The notes beneath the pieces are model-generated. The model searched no databases and was not told where the DNA came from. It worked only from the letters and a program-made list of their open reading frames with translations. A stretch of 64,000 nucleotides of DNA, taken from the NCBI GenBank assembly GCA_022749755.1, contig CM040448.1, forward strand, positions 7,314,481 through 7,378,480, read 5' to 3'. Position 1 is the first letter of the stretch, and each line of letters starts with the position of its first letter. Positions 12,225-23,462 of the stretch are shown in pieces. The position numbers and the translations under genes were made by a program. This DNA comes from Azadirachta indica. Its lineage: Eukaryota > Streptophyta > Magnoliopsida > Sapindales > Meliaceae.

Positions 12225-12623
12225 TTTTATGACTTTTAAAAACTACAAATTTCAAACATGCAAACATAAGCAATGACGTCGTATGTGTATAATGTAAGTG
12301 ATTACATCATTTTAAGATTCATAAAAATTATACAAATGGACTATAATTTTTGAATATTTCCATATTAGTCTTCTTGAACTTCGATCGCTTAAATGATGTT
12401 CACTGAACTTAATTCTTCAAGACGTGTATCTTGAATTATGTTTGAATCACACACCTTTTTAATTCGTCCATTTAATGCACATTCCAATGTCTTAGCTCTA
12501 ACTCTTGTAATCGATCCACTCGGCACGCTTAGCGAATCATATTCATGCTGCAATTGAGTGTCTCCAACCTTATGTATGAATTTCTCCTCTTGTTTACGCG
12601 ATTGCGCAACTTCGTTTGCATCA
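12225..12623 (-). repeat. A0 5' LTR, outer fragment
   Basis: A partial family A LTR starting at an internal point (TTTTATGACTTTT) and ending at the canonical outer terminus GCATCA at 12623. It includes the coding-in-LTR segment on the minus strand. It is followed by TTAATTCCC, which matches the C-family LTR near 20424. It represents the outer half of A0's LTR left after a deletion at the A1 boundary. Confidence 0.8.
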
Positions 12624-14083
12624 TTAATTCCCTTTTTCCTCTTTTTACCTTTGAATAAATTTAAATATTTTACCGTTATCTTAATAGAGATAAAACTCTA
12701 GGACACGTGGCAAGTAAGGATTAGCTCCCATGGTCTTGTCTAAGATTGCTTGCCACGTGTCGTGTTCTTATTAACAGCTTGTATTACCTTATCTTTAATC
12801 CCTTATCTTAACTTTTACTTGACTTTCTCACATGCATATTCACCCCCTTTTGTAGTCTAAAAAGCTATATATGTCAAACGGGGTCTATTGTCAGTTATCC
12901 TGATACGAATCTCATCAATAATGTGACGAAATCCAATACCGAATATAGTAACGAAACCCAAGATTTTCCCAAAATGCAAATTTATTGAATTTTGACCCGA
13001 TACCTATCTAAATAAGAACCAAAACTATGATTTACTCAGACGCCACACCAAAAATCTTAAGAAAACATTTAAAAATGTAGATGATAAGTTCGGTTGTTTT
13101 AAATGCCACAAAAAATTATACTTGAAGAGTTCAAGAACAATAACTTATAAGAAATAATTTAACACTCAAAATCACTAGTTTTATTTAAAAAATAAAAGCC
13201 TTTTTATCGGCAAATACAAATGAAAAATGTCAAAGGTTAGGCCAACAATTCTACCTAACAATTTGACAAAATAAATATAAACTTTATGACTGTTAAAAAC
13301 TACAAATTTCAAACATGCAAACGTAAGCAATAACATCATATATATGTGATGTAAGCGATGACGTCGTATGTGTAGGATGTAAGTGATTACATCACTTTAA
13401 GATTTTAAAAATTACACAAATAGACTATAATTTTTCAACATTTTCATATTAGTCTTCTTGGACTTCGATAGTTTGAATGATGTTCACTGAGCCTAATTCT
13501 TCAAGACGTGTATCTTGAATTGTATTTGAATCATACATCTTTTTAATTAGTCCATTTAATGCACTTTCCAATGTCTTGACTCTAGCTCTTGTAATCGGTC
13601 CACTTGGCACGCTTAGCGAATCATATAGATGCTACAATTGAGTGTCTCTAGCCTTATATATGAGTTTCTTCTCTTATTTACGCGGTTGTGTAACTTCATT
13701 TGCATTATATCCAAAGCTATTTTGTTCTTGCTCAGGTTAAGCGACTGCTTCTTGTTGTCAAAATGCCAACGTTAGGCAGTTTACACATTTGACTAGATAT
13801 TTTATATTAAAATATTAGAGTATTTGGAGCCAAATCCTTATCCTTTTTTAGATCCATTTTGAGTTAAGACCACACATGTCGTTTCTTTGTTGCGGCCATT
13901 GGTTATAGGCCATGTGGCATCTCCTCATGCAAGCATCCTACTACAACTAGCTGGAATCCCTCTTCATCTAAGATACATTGTCAGATGGGTTTTGTCATCA
14001 GCGGGTCATCTCAAAGGGTGTTGGTTGATGCTTTGTGAACTTACGTACTTCCACATATTCAGCTAATATTTACTACATAATAT
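12624..14083 (-). repeat. C1 3' LTR (left-truncated, holds an A solo LTR)
   Basis: The segments 12624-12900 and 13713-14083 align with 20425-20769 and 41647-42006 of the other C1 LTR, including the paired GACACGTGGCAA and AAAGCTATTTTGTTC marks. The left ~690 bp found in the partner LTR is absent because A0 lies there. The right end is set by alignment with C2, followed by ATCCCCC, the polypurine tract read from the opposite strand. Confidence 0.8.
12901..13707 (-). repeat. Solo LTR of family A in C1 LTR
   Basis: A complete 807-bp family A LTR from TGATACGAATC to TTTGCATTA. It is flanked by a perfect 5-bp duplication TATCC (12896-12900 and 13708-13712), and no internal region is attached. Removing the LTR and one TATCC restores C-LTR sequence contiguous with 20696-20710. 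It therefore arose by LTR-LTR recombination after insertion. The coding-in-LTR segment is still recognisable on the minus strand. Confidence 0.95.
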
Positions 14084-14404
14084 AAATCCCCCAGCTTTCA
14101 ATAGCTAAGAGGAGATGAAGCATTGGAAGCTTTATAGAGTTCCTTGTTCGCTCCATGTCGTGCTCCTTTTCTTTTAGATGGTTTTACCCTTGCCACCTTG
14201 GGCTATATATAATGCAACACCACCTAAGGGTGATTTGGAGTGGCAAAAAACACAGCTATATGGTAAAAATTCCTTCGACTTGTCTTGCTCCCCTTTTACT
14301 AAGGAGAGCTTGGCGAAATTCCTACTTAATCTGCGATTGAGATTGGCAAACTCCCTTCTGATCAAGGATAATCCCTCTTAATTCTAAGGTGATTCTTCTT
14401 TATT

Positions 14405-14905
14405 CTAGTGAGTCTTGATTCTAACTAATGTTGTAATGGGAGAAACATTTGATGCATTAAGCTCCTCATCAAAATGAAGTATGCAAAATGTTGACATATC
14501 TGCCTCAATTGGGATTAGAGCCTTAGTGCCAAATTCTAGGGAGTAAGGAGTATCCCTTATGGCTGTCTTGCTGGTGGCATAGTACACCAACTTAGGCTGG
14601 TGTCTCTCTGCTGGAAAAAGTGGTTACCTACCCTATTGAATTGGGGCCAAAGCGAGCTGAACGCGGTCAGGTTCTTAGGTGAAAGCTTGATTGTTTTGGC
14701 ATGCTTCTAATAAGTAAAGTAGGTTTTCAAGATGAGCTTGGAGTCTTCATGCATGGTTAGCCAATGTCATTTGCTTAAACTGTAAAATTAATTCTTGAGT
14801 TTTCTTCAGGTAGGTAATCATATCATCTTTGTTAGCCTGATAAATTTCATTAACCTAGTACATGATCAGCTGGGAATTGTTCTTGATAGTAATCGAGCTC
14901 TTTGG
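14405..14905 (-). pseudogene. C1 RNase H-integrase relic (Tat-like)
   Basis: Minus strand from 14905 leftwards gives an RNase H remnant (NSQLI...VNEIYQANKDDM...YLKKTQELILQF). Very shortly after comes an integrase C-terminal part (KTAIRDTPYSLEFGTKALIP, HFDEEL). In Tat-type elements these are separated by RNase H's end and the whole integrase core, so more than a kilobase of pol has been lost between them. The motif similarity is to the TGETPFSL-YGTEA block of plant Tat integrases. Internal stops are present near 14635 and 14860. Confidence 0.72.
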
Positions 14906-16590
14906 TTGAAAGTACTCAGTGAAGTTATCCATTTTGACAGTTGAATACAAGGTTAGCCAATATGGCTTAAACAAAATCATCAATTGTAATGACGCTTTGA
15001 GTTTGGTCTTTGATTGTTGATGTAGTCTCTCTTTGCAAAAATACTAAAACCAATTGAGCTTATTTCTGTCCAACTCAACTAGATGTTATGGAGGAACTCA
15101 GTGGGGTTGTACATGTTGTGGAAGAAGGCTCTTGGCTTTGATTAGGGTGTGAAGGAGGTCTGTACATGTTTCAATGTCTGTGTCATCCCTGATGAGTTAG
15201 GACACTACTACTTGAAGACTTGGATAGACTCTACATGTAGTCCCTCAGCTTCAGTTCTGTAGGTAATCTTTCAATTCCCTCCTCCTTCATTTCCTTCCTT
15301 TGTTGTTGTTAATGCACATTCACTTGCTAGCCGAAGATGCGCAACTAGTTAAGGTGGGATCCCTCCTCACTTTGTGCTACTTAGTTTTTACATTCTTTAC
15401 TTTTTTTTGTTAATTAGGATGTGCTCCTTTGCATGTACTGCTATAATCTTTGGAGGTGTTAGCTCAACTTTTGAAGGCTTTAGCAAGAGAAATATAGAGA
15501 AGGGTAGTGTCAACCAATCCCCGTTAGAGAAGATACGAAGCAAGGTAAGGAGGGCAATCAGTTCTTTTAAGGGGCCAAGACCATAAATTTCTAACGGCTC
15601 CAATGAATGAGATACAACTTCGAGTAGGACTCCTCTCAGGTTATCCAAACGGGTGAGGAAGGATGGTCATCCTAGCTAATCAAAGAGCTAAGCAACGTCT
15701 TGGATAGATGGTTTCCTCATGCTTTTCAGGTGATTCCTCTATTGAAATTTGCCTTCTTGTCTGTTATGCGAAGAAGGCTAATGATATAGCTCGCTTGGGT
15801 TCTAATAAGGCCTTGGACTTCGTATTCCAACTACTACTTTAGGTATGATCTTGACATTTGTCCCTGCTCGTGTGGGATAGCAGGTTTTGATTTCCTTTTA
15901 TATTTCTGAAGTTGTTGACCAAGCTGAGGGAGACATAAGATGATGTAGATACTGCTGAGGCCTAGCTTAGCTAGCACTAAATGTTCTTGTTAGAAGAATG
16001 CTGACTCCGTAGTGATGAAGGATTTGAATGTTTGATGTGCCACCGAGCTAAGTTGAGATATAGCATATTTGTGTCTAAAATAACCTTGCTTGACTTAAAT
16101 TGATGTGGGAACATTTGACTTGTGCTTCTTTTGTCTAGTAGGTACTTCTTGTTGTCACTTGTCAAACTTGATATACATTGGATCTTCTTTGACTTTCATC
16201 AATGTATCTCGGCTTTGAGTAAGGAAATAATTTGATTTAGCAAGGACAAATCTCTCATCATTAGAGTAATAAATCCTTGCTTGGCTTGGGATAGGTATAC
16301 CTCATGATCTGGGATAGGTATCCCTCCACACGCGAGCATTTTCCGTATGCACAACTTGAAAACAGTGTCTCTCTTGAGCTGAGGCAATTATCCCTCATGA
16401 TCTGGGATAGGAATCCTTGTTGATCCAAGATAATTATGCCTTTTGACTACAATTATCCAGGTTGGAATGTCTTCTATCCCATCTAAGGTGGGCTTAACAT
16501 CAGCCAACATGTTTTATATGCATAACCTGGAGATGGTGTCCATTCTAAAGGAAACAAATAGACGGAGGAAATGTCCCTCCTAAGTGGAGC
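14906..16590 (-). other. C1 internal region, no readable coding
   Basis: This stretch between the pol relic and the tandem repeats shows no recognisable protein domain in any frame. Parts of it (about 15240-15760) have a counterpart in C2 near 44840-45260, so it belongs to the C element rather than to a host gene. Short direct repeats of the type GATCTGGGATAGGTAT occur around 16280-16420. Confidence 0.6.
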
Positions 16591-16593
16591 AAA

Positions 16594-16950
16594 TAAGATC
16601 TAGCTTAGGTAGTATTTTTCTTAAAGCAATGGAATAACACACTTAGAACTTTTCAGGAGCACACATAAGAAAACCACAGTCACTATGGACTTAAATAATG
16701 AACAAGATCCAGCCTAGGTGGTGTTTTTTCCAAAAATATTTTATGAAGACCAAAGCAATGATATTACACATTTAAGCCTTTTCGAAAGAACATTTAAGAA
16801 AACCATACTCACTATGGAGTTAGATAATACATAAGATCCAATTTAGGTGGTACTTTTCTCAAAAATGCCTTATGATAGCCTAAGCAACTAAGTAGTAATT
16901 CACCTAGGCCTTTCTAGAAGTACACATAATGAGAAATTATAGTCATGCAA
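16594..16950. repeat. Degenerate 110-130 bp tandem repeat in C1
   Basis: Three direct copies begin at AAGATC followed by an AGCTTAGGT-like block, near 16594, 16704 and 16833. Each contains a similar run of AAAATG, AAGCAAT, ACACAT and CACTATGGA marks. Spacing is about 110 and 129 bp, so the copies have diverged by indels. A single related copy sits in C2 near 45895-46010, so copy number differs between elements. Confidence 0.65.
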
Positions 16951-16969
16951 GACTTTGGAGGAAACACAA

Positions 16970-17190
16970 ATGGTAATAAAATGAATGGCGATAAATTACA
17001 TGGCAGTAAGCACACGGTGATAAGTACAAGGTGGGTAAGTACATGGCGATAAACACATGACGGGTAAGCACAAGGTGGTAAATGATATGATGATAAACAG
17101 AATGGCAATAAATTGAATAGAGATAAACGAATGGAGATAAACCAAATGGCGATAAACTGAATGGAGATAAACATATAGAGATACTCCTTC
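16970..17190. repeat. Minisatellite with ATGGCGATAAAC-like unit
   Basis: A run of roughly 14 imperfect direct copies of a ~15-bp unit whose core is ATGGCGATAAA (variants TGGCAATAAA, TGGAGATAAAC, AAGGTGGTAAA). C2 carries a shorter version at about 46025-46115. The array lies in the non-coding centre of the C element. On the minus strand it produces an open but low-complexity reading frame that I do not count as a gene. Confidence 0.8.
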
Positions 17191-17449
17191 AACCAGCTTC
17201 CCTGCTATATGATAAAGAAAAGAATACCTCTGTGTGCCTTAACATGATGAACCGAGGATGCTTTGACGTTACATATAAGTCTAGATGATCTTGGATCCAA
17301 GATGGATACTTGATGGAACCTCCTCCCTGAGGTGGGATAACATCTCCTTGTTTCTTGTTGATCCCTTTTGATAATTTCAATGTAGTCCCCACTGGGAACT
17401 TCATCATTCAAATGATAAGTAGAGACAACTAATTTTGTGGCTGAGGAAA

Positions 17450-18240
17450 GGATGCGAACAAAGTTGTGTAACTATGCATATAAGATGGAGAACTCTCACG
17501 TGGGCTTGAAAAGACTTAAAGGCAGTGTTCACATAATCTATTAAACTTTTCAAGTGGGCCAAATTACAAGAGATGGGCTGAATGAATGGCAAGAATTCAA
17601 GTAGGTTGCAAGAAGAAAAATAAAATATTTCTGCGTTACTAATTCCTAATGCCACATGGATAATTTGTTTAGAATTGTTATTTTAATGTTTGTTAATTAG
17701 AATAGAACTATAGTTTTTTCTTTTTAATTTATAATTTCTATTAAGTTGGAATTTTCTGTTCCTAGTTAATGTTAGATTTCTATTTTTATTTTATTTAGAA
17801 TTTTTATTAGCTTATTTATATGGGGCTGACACTATGTTGCAATTCAGAACATTGATTTTCAATATTACTTTCAATGAAAAAAAAGTTATTTCTTTAATTC
17901 TTTTAAGAACTTGTGAACTTATCAAGAATTATATTCTTGTGGTGTTCAATAAGTAGATTTATCACCTTAATTCTTTAGCGGTTCTTGAAATTCTTGGTGT
18001 GGCATCTTTAAACAATTGTAGTTCTTAATTCTTATCTTGTTAGGTAACGAGCCAAGGCTCATCAAACTTGCATCCTGAAAATCTTTGGGTTCCGTATCAT
18101 ATTTGGTGTCGGGTTTCTGTCATATCATTGACAAGTTTATTATCACGTTAGTTTTGGGTTTTGTTACATTGTTGACAAGGTTCAATATCACGTTTGGTAT
18201 TGAGTTTTGTCACTTTGTTAATGAGGTTTACATTAGTTAC
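17450..18240 (+). repeat. Solo LTR of family H in C1
   Basis: The plus-strand segment starts GATGCGAACAAAGTTGTGTAA, matching the family A LTR start, and ends with A-like U5 sequence (TTCTTGGTGTGGC, AAACTTGCATCCTG, GGTTCCGTATCA). The middle differs from family A and has a TATA-like TTATTTATATGGGG near 17811. Sequence to the left matches C2 near 46400-46430, and sequence to the right matches C2 near 46450. It is therefore an insertion in C1. I could not define a clean target duplication. The 3' end carries extra repeats, listed separately. Confidence 0.68.
18102..18240 (+). repeat. Three 45-48 bp tandem copies of the H LTR 3' end
   Basis: Copies at 18102-18147, 18148-18192 and 18193-18240 share the pattern TTTGGTGTCGGGTTT, TGTCA, TTGACAAGGTT, TATCA. 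In family A the same sequence occurs once as the last ~45 bp of the LTR (TTCGGTGTTGGGTTTC...GAGGTTCGTATCA). The terminal part of U5, including the LTR end itself, has thus been amplified. Confidence 0.75.
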
Positions 18241-18699
18241 CTCAAGATTATGTTGTACAAGCTGGGATAATTTATTGTGAAATTGCTTAACAAGGTGGTT
18301 ACCCGCTGATGTCAATCTCAGCTTGTCAAAAGCTTCCTTGAACAAGGTTGCAATGAAACTTCTTCTGAGCTATGGTGGGATAATGAGAATGTGTCTTTAT
18401 TCCTCTGTTAGAGAGATCCTATCTAAGGTAGGTCATTGGCTTATAGTGTTGATAAAGTCATTGTCCTTGGTCATCTAGGTTCCCAACTGACCTTTCTTAT
18501 CCTTCTTGGACATCTCCACGTTATCTCTCGTTTTGGAGCTTATTTTGAATCTCAAGTGAAAATTCCATTAAAGGTTTTTTATCCTAGGTGGGATTTCTTA
18601 CTTGGGAGGCTTTATCAAAGACCTCAATGTTTAATGATGTAGAAAAGTTGCTCCTTTGAAGCGTTTAAATGGTGATACACTGATGGAGGGGTTGATCCT

Positions 18700-19565
18700 C
18701 CCCTTGGTTAGCTGGATGGCTCCTTTAGTGATGCTAGTAGGAACCTGCGTAACACTGATTTCCGTTGAGATGGGTGCTTATATGGTCTAGGCACAAATGG
18801 GGTTTCCCTGATAAAGTGGGAAAGATTTTTGTTGAGATGGGCACCTATATGGCATTGGCGCAAATAGGTTTCACTAATGAAGTGGGAAAGATCTTTGTTG
18901 AGGTGGGATCGCAACTTGGAAATGGTAGACAACCTCAGTAGTGAACACACAAAATCCCAGATACTTTCAAGTGGAAGCTTCTTGTACCAAGTTCTTGTCA
19001 ATCCATCCAAAATCACAGAAAATATTTTACATGTAAGGTATCAAATCTTGAAAATAACATAGTCTACTGGGGCGATATGACCTTAGTAGTAATCTATATA
19101 GGACATTTTTAATCTTTCGAAGTAAACATGCATTTCTAACCACATCTGCAAGGAGAACATTAAAGTCATCTAGGAGGTCTAGCAAGCTATATTTTAACTT
19201 GCTCAAATATTCCACATAAAAGAGTTTAGGGTTACCTTTCTTTTGATACTTCAACACCATGGAGTATACCAGATCACCATGGATGAGTCCGCCAAGTTTG
19301 CTCCTTCGTGCTCTAAGCATCTTCTAGGCAGTTAATATTTGATCACTATGGTGACTTATAGACAACTCACGGATGTGTGTCCTAAGCTAGGATGGGCTTG
19401 GATGCCCACCTTGCTTGCTATGTACGAAATGTTATGCTTCAATATGGTGATGCCCAATGTGACTCTTGCTTGACCTTCTGGCTCATGTGGTGGTGATGGT
19501 AAGATAACCAAGTTATCATAAAGGTACTTCATCATGTGTAGGAAGTGTGACCTAGTCTCGGACAA
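18700..19565 (-). pseudogene. C1 gag relic (Tat-like)
   Basis: Minus strand near 19020-18950 reads ILDGLTRTWYKKLPLESI, which fits the gag segment of Tat-like elements (LxGxAxxWYxxLPxGSI). Flanking sequence extends it on both sides in shifting frames. Downstream on the minus strand lies a tandem-repeated stretch translating to repeats of CHIGAHLNKNLSHFI. It lies just inside the primer site and 5' LTR, where gag is expected. Confidence 0.62.
18767..18912. repeat. ~66-73 bp minisatellite within C1 gag
   Basis: Two and a bit copies of a unit containing GTTGAGATGGGCACCTATATGG, AATAGGTTT and AATGAAGTGGGAAAGA. The AAGTGGG marks are about 66 bp apart. C2 has more than three copies of the same unit at 47030-47260, with spacings of 67 and 71 bp. 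On the minus strand the unit encodes a repeating peptide. Confidence 0.8.
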
Positions 19566-19751
19566 CTATCTCACCTTTTTGGCCTTTTCAGCCTTCATGC
19601 TTTCTATTTTGGCCTTTCACACAATTTATTTGAGCTAGGTTCTGTGGTGGGTTGTTTTGACTATATTCTCATGCTAGCTCTTTTTAGGACTTCGAAAATG
19701 GGTATTTAGTGTATTGTTGAGCATGTAGTTTATATAGGAGATTTTCATATA

Positions 19752-19771
19752 GTTTCCCACAGTCGGCACCA
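19752..19771 (-). promoter_or_regulatory. C1 primer-binding site
   Basis: The minus strand reads TGGTGCCGACTGTGGGAAAC directly beside the inner end of the 5' LTR. C2 has the decayed equivalent at 51096-51116. TGGCGCC-type sites are usual in Tat-like plant elements. I did not identify the tRNA. Confidence 0.75.
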
Positions 19772-19772
19772 T

Positions 19773-20769
19773 TATTAATGCAAGAAAATTCATTGTCTTT
19801 AGTGAGGAGGAGTACAAGATGATCTGGTAACAAGGTGGACGGTCAACGCTCAGTCAATAATCTAGGCTTAGCAATTTTCACCGAATCTGGTACCAAAGAA
19901 GCCTATAAACATTACCATATGTCATCACAAGTTTCCAAACAAACCACAATGGAATTTCCCCTTTAATCCCAACTGACTTTAGATCCTAGCTGTATAGCCC
20001 TATTTGACTCCAAAAAGTTGTCCCACTTGAGTCTAAACACACACTCAGAGGGAGACGCCAAACTAAGTTTGGCAAGCCCATTTTAATGGTCAAGTCAATA
20101 CCTTTATAGGGTGTTTTTGGCTTAAATGGCCTTCTCTCTTATATCATGAGGAAGGACATAAAAAAGACAAGTGGAGGAGTAAATGACTATGGGAAATCAT
20201 TTAGAAAACACAACGAGAAAGTTAATGTGGTGAGAAAAGCTTCAATATTATAGAAAATAGTAGAATAAAGTAGTAAAACGCCGTAGACCCACAGAAAAGA
20301 CAAAGGTACTTGAGATTTTAGGGAGAAGTTTGAAAAAAAATAACAGAAAAAATCCCTTCAACATGAAGAAATGTATGGATTTATATGGGGGCTTTCCTTG
20401 ATTGTGATTAGCCAAGGAAAGTTGCCCTAATTCTCTTTTTCCTTCTCTTACCTTCGAATAAATTTGAATACTTTATCTTTATCTTAAATGAAATAAAACT
20501 CTAAGACACGTGGCAAATAAGGATTAGCTCCTATGGCCTTGTTCAAAATTACTTGCCAAGTGTCACATTGATATTAGTAGTTGAGATAACCTTATCCCTA
20601 AACTCGTATCTTCTCTTTTACTAACATATGTCACAAGCTGATTCACCCCCTCTTTTATAGTCTACAAAGTAATAAATATCAGGTGGGTCTACTATCAACT
20701 ATCCAAAAGCTATTTTGTTCCTATTCAAGTCAAGCAACTGCCTGCTATTGTCAGACTGCCAATGTTAGG
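19773..20769 (-). repeat. C1 5' LTR, inner part
   Basis: Begins TATTAATGC next to the primer site and runs to the TTAGG duplication at which element B inserted. It aligns with the C2 LTRs (e.g. GATCAGGTATCTGAG-like block near 19820). It continues at 41647 after B. The TATA region of the LTR lies on the minus strand near 20390 (TATATGGGG on the plus strand side is part of it). Confidence 0.82.
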
Positions 20770-23462
20770 TGTTCGTTTTAATTTTAAACTCGTAAACATA
20801 CGAATTGATTGTAGCACGATAAGTATTTTGTAAGGTCGATCTCATAAGAAGTAGGAAAATTAGTGTTTCATAAATAGTAGAACTTAGGTTGATTGAAATT
20901 GAGTGGTGATTTGAATAACAAAAAATTAAAATAAACTAATAACTAAATGAATTAAAATAGGAAAGTAGATAAAAGGGATAAATTGAGCAAGTTTAGGTGT
21001 TAGGGCTCGAGAACCCATCATTGATGGTCCTCAAACCTTGTATTAATATGTTCCTTGATTGAATAATAAAAGCTGTAATTTAATTGTTAGATTGACGTGG
21101 TCCTTAGATTTGCATTGATGTATTATTCATTCAAAGTTCAGGCTGCTATTCTTAAATCATTGAATCAAGTTCAAAGTCCAGGTTAGCACTCTCAAATCAT
21201 CGAAGCATGTAATGATTAAAGTTACAAATTCTAAATTATTCAATTAAATAATACTAAACAATAGGCATGATGAATGTTTAAAAGTGTAGGTTTATCAAGA
21301 GAAATATTATGATTTACACTTAATAATGTCCTTCTATTCCCCAATAATGAAGCATATTCCTTCATATTGAACTAAATAGTCGGTTTTGCTCAGGTTTCGT
21401 ATAATGAGCGTATCTTTCAATCCAAATAATCAATTGATACGATTTTTGGGCTGGACAAACATAAACTTATCATTTTACAATTTTGTAAGCCAAAGGTTGG
21501 ACCAGTTCGAGCAATTAATGGGGCAAAATTGGGGTCCAACAGAACTCAAGCGCTTCTTTGAACCAGCCCAACATGCTTCTGTATTTGGCCCGTATCTCCC
21601 TAAATATGTAACGAAAAAAAATTATATGATTGGGTGATCTAGAAAGCTGAGAAGGGGATCTAAATTGTTTATGTTTTGTACTTTCTCAAATTTCAACTGG
21701 TCGGTTACCAAAAAGAGCTATCATTCTAGAAGGGCGGTGAAGAAATGCGACTTGAACATCTCTGCTTATTTTCAACACAACTCACGGTCTAAAACAGAAA
21801 TAAGGGTGAGATATGCACCATTAGAAAGATGAGTCATCCACCTACAACTTTGAAGAAGGATGCTTTACGAAATTCGGTGGTTTTCATGGTCAAAAATATG
21901 TTGGAAGTTGGTAAAGTGTGATTAATTGGAAATTGACAAAATTATGTTCACACATGTGAAATGTCTTTTGTTTTGCCTATATAAAGGAAGATGTGGAAGT
22001 GAGGGGAGATTAGTTTTGTTTCCATTTCTATTTTCTTTTTGTAATTTGAACTTCAATTAAATGATGTATTTCTAATTTCGTAATTAGGGCTAAGAGTAAA
22101 CTTTTGATGATTTATAGTTTTGTTCTTTGATCCTTTGTTTTGTTCTTCATTGTCAATCTTTTTATTGATTGAGTATTATATTTTGCAAGTGATTTTGAAT
22201 TGTCAGAAATCTTGATTCATTGTTAACAAATGGTACATTGAATGCTTGAATGTTTTCTATATATCAAGAGTAAGGCAACTTATAGTTTTTCACCATCAAC
22301 TAAAAGATAAGTCTTTTGATTTCTTTGTCCCTATATGTTTTTTTTTTATCATCCAATTAAGATCACTTCTATTGATTCTTAATTGTGTTTTTCTTTAAAA
22401 AAAGGGATCAAGAATAAGTTTTATACAAATCATTAAAATGGATCCCTAATGCTCTAATATATAATAATATTGAATTTAAATTTGACAATAAGCAAATTCA
22501 TTCTATTTCTTATAATATTTGAATATTTGGACTTGTAATATTTAGACCTTTGGACTTGTGGACTTAATATAACATATTTCCTATGAACTGATATTCGGAT
22601 CTCCGAACTTTATTACTTGAGACAACCTATACTTGGGAATTACAACCTTTAAGTTATAGTAAGGCACAATATAAATGATCATCACTTTACCGAATTCCAA
22701 TAATCCACAATCAACAAATATCCATAAATATATATAATCAAAGTTTCATCTTTTCACAATAATTAAGAAGTTTAGCTACTTAAATATATGATTAAAAACT
22801 TAAAATCACAAGTAAAAGACATGAGAAAGAGAAATAAAATCAATTAATTTTCAATCGTTACCTTTGAACTTGTGATTGTCCTTGTAGAGGGCAAAGTCGT
22901 CTTCCTAAAATCCTTCTCAATCTTTTCCCATTTGTCAAAAACCCATTTTTACTTTATATAGAAGGGTGGCACAACCTAAAAAAGTATGAAACCTACAATT
23001 TTTCAAATCTAGTCATCCATGGGTTAACTAAGGGTTAAAAATGAGTATAGAATGTAATTGGGCTGACAAAGCAACATGGGTGTACAAAAGTGATAGAGGG
23101 AATAGTGCTATAGTTACTGCCATAACATATCAAATTGAAGCTCTGGATGTCTAGTTTCCAACGATTCCTAGTTTTGTAGAGGAAGTTATGATTGTTCTAG
23201 TACAACATACTCGGCATGTCCATTACTGCTCCTTTAGATCAACATTGGCAGAGAGGCTTACTGATGTGCACCTATGCTCGTTTTTGTGTCTTTGCATTAA
23301 AGCATGTCAATCTGGAAATGCTCAATTTCCCCTCAATCAAGCTCGATTACTGACTTTGGCTTCAAAATTCCTACAAAACACAAAATATGACTAAAAGATC
23401 AAAATGAACGAGAACTAACGACTAAGATTAAATATAAGACAATAATGAATGCGAATTAATGA
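20770..23462 (-). repeat. B 3' LTR (interrupted by F1)
   Basis: From the element end to ATTAATGA at 23462, where a pyrimidine-rich ACCCCCAAAC follows, which is the polypurine tract of the minus strand. Net length without F1 is about 1.29 kb. The right ~410 bp (23051-23462) aligns with 41193-41641 at the other end of B (CCATAGTTACTGCCATAACATA-like block, GACTAAAAGATCAAAATGAA). This establishes it as the LTR. Confidence 0.85.
21268..22661 (+). repeat. Solo LTR F1 inside B's LTR
   Basis: Starts TGATGAATGTTTAAAAG and ends TTATAGTA, flanked by AGGCA on both sides (21263-21267 and 22662-22666). It aligns with F2 and F3, for instance over TTCATTGTTAACAAATGG and GACAATAAGC. Length is 1394 bp. A short open frame inside it (21386-21637) has no recognisable domain. 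Confidence 0.88.

Larger units (their letters stand above)
3537..12623 (-). mobile_element. Family A element A0, truncated, interrupted by A1
   Basis: Minus-strand copy of family A. What remains is reverse transcriptase N-terminal half, spacer, protease and most of gag (3537-5769), plus an outer 399-bp piece of the 5' LTR (12225-12623) on the far side of A1. Everything downstream of mid-RT, including the 3' LTR, is missing at 3537. The outer 5' LTR end is CATCA at 12623, inside sequence matching the C-family LTR, so A0 probably inserted into C1. The gag start, leader, primer site and inner LTR half have been deleted beside A1. Confidence 0.75.

Noticed and set aside
5765..12229. TTGTA/TTTTA as a target duplication of A1
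   Set aside because: The two flanks belong to different parts of A0, so the partial match is probably chance.
16914..17192. 92-codon hydrophobic minus-strand frame that looks like a membrane protein
   Set aside because: It is the translation of the GGCGATAAA minisatellite, so the hydrophobicity is an artefact of the repeat.
21386..21637. 83-codon open frame inside solo LTR F1
   Set aside because: The homologous region in F3 does not keep the frame, and no domain is recognisable. It is a chance frame in an LTR.
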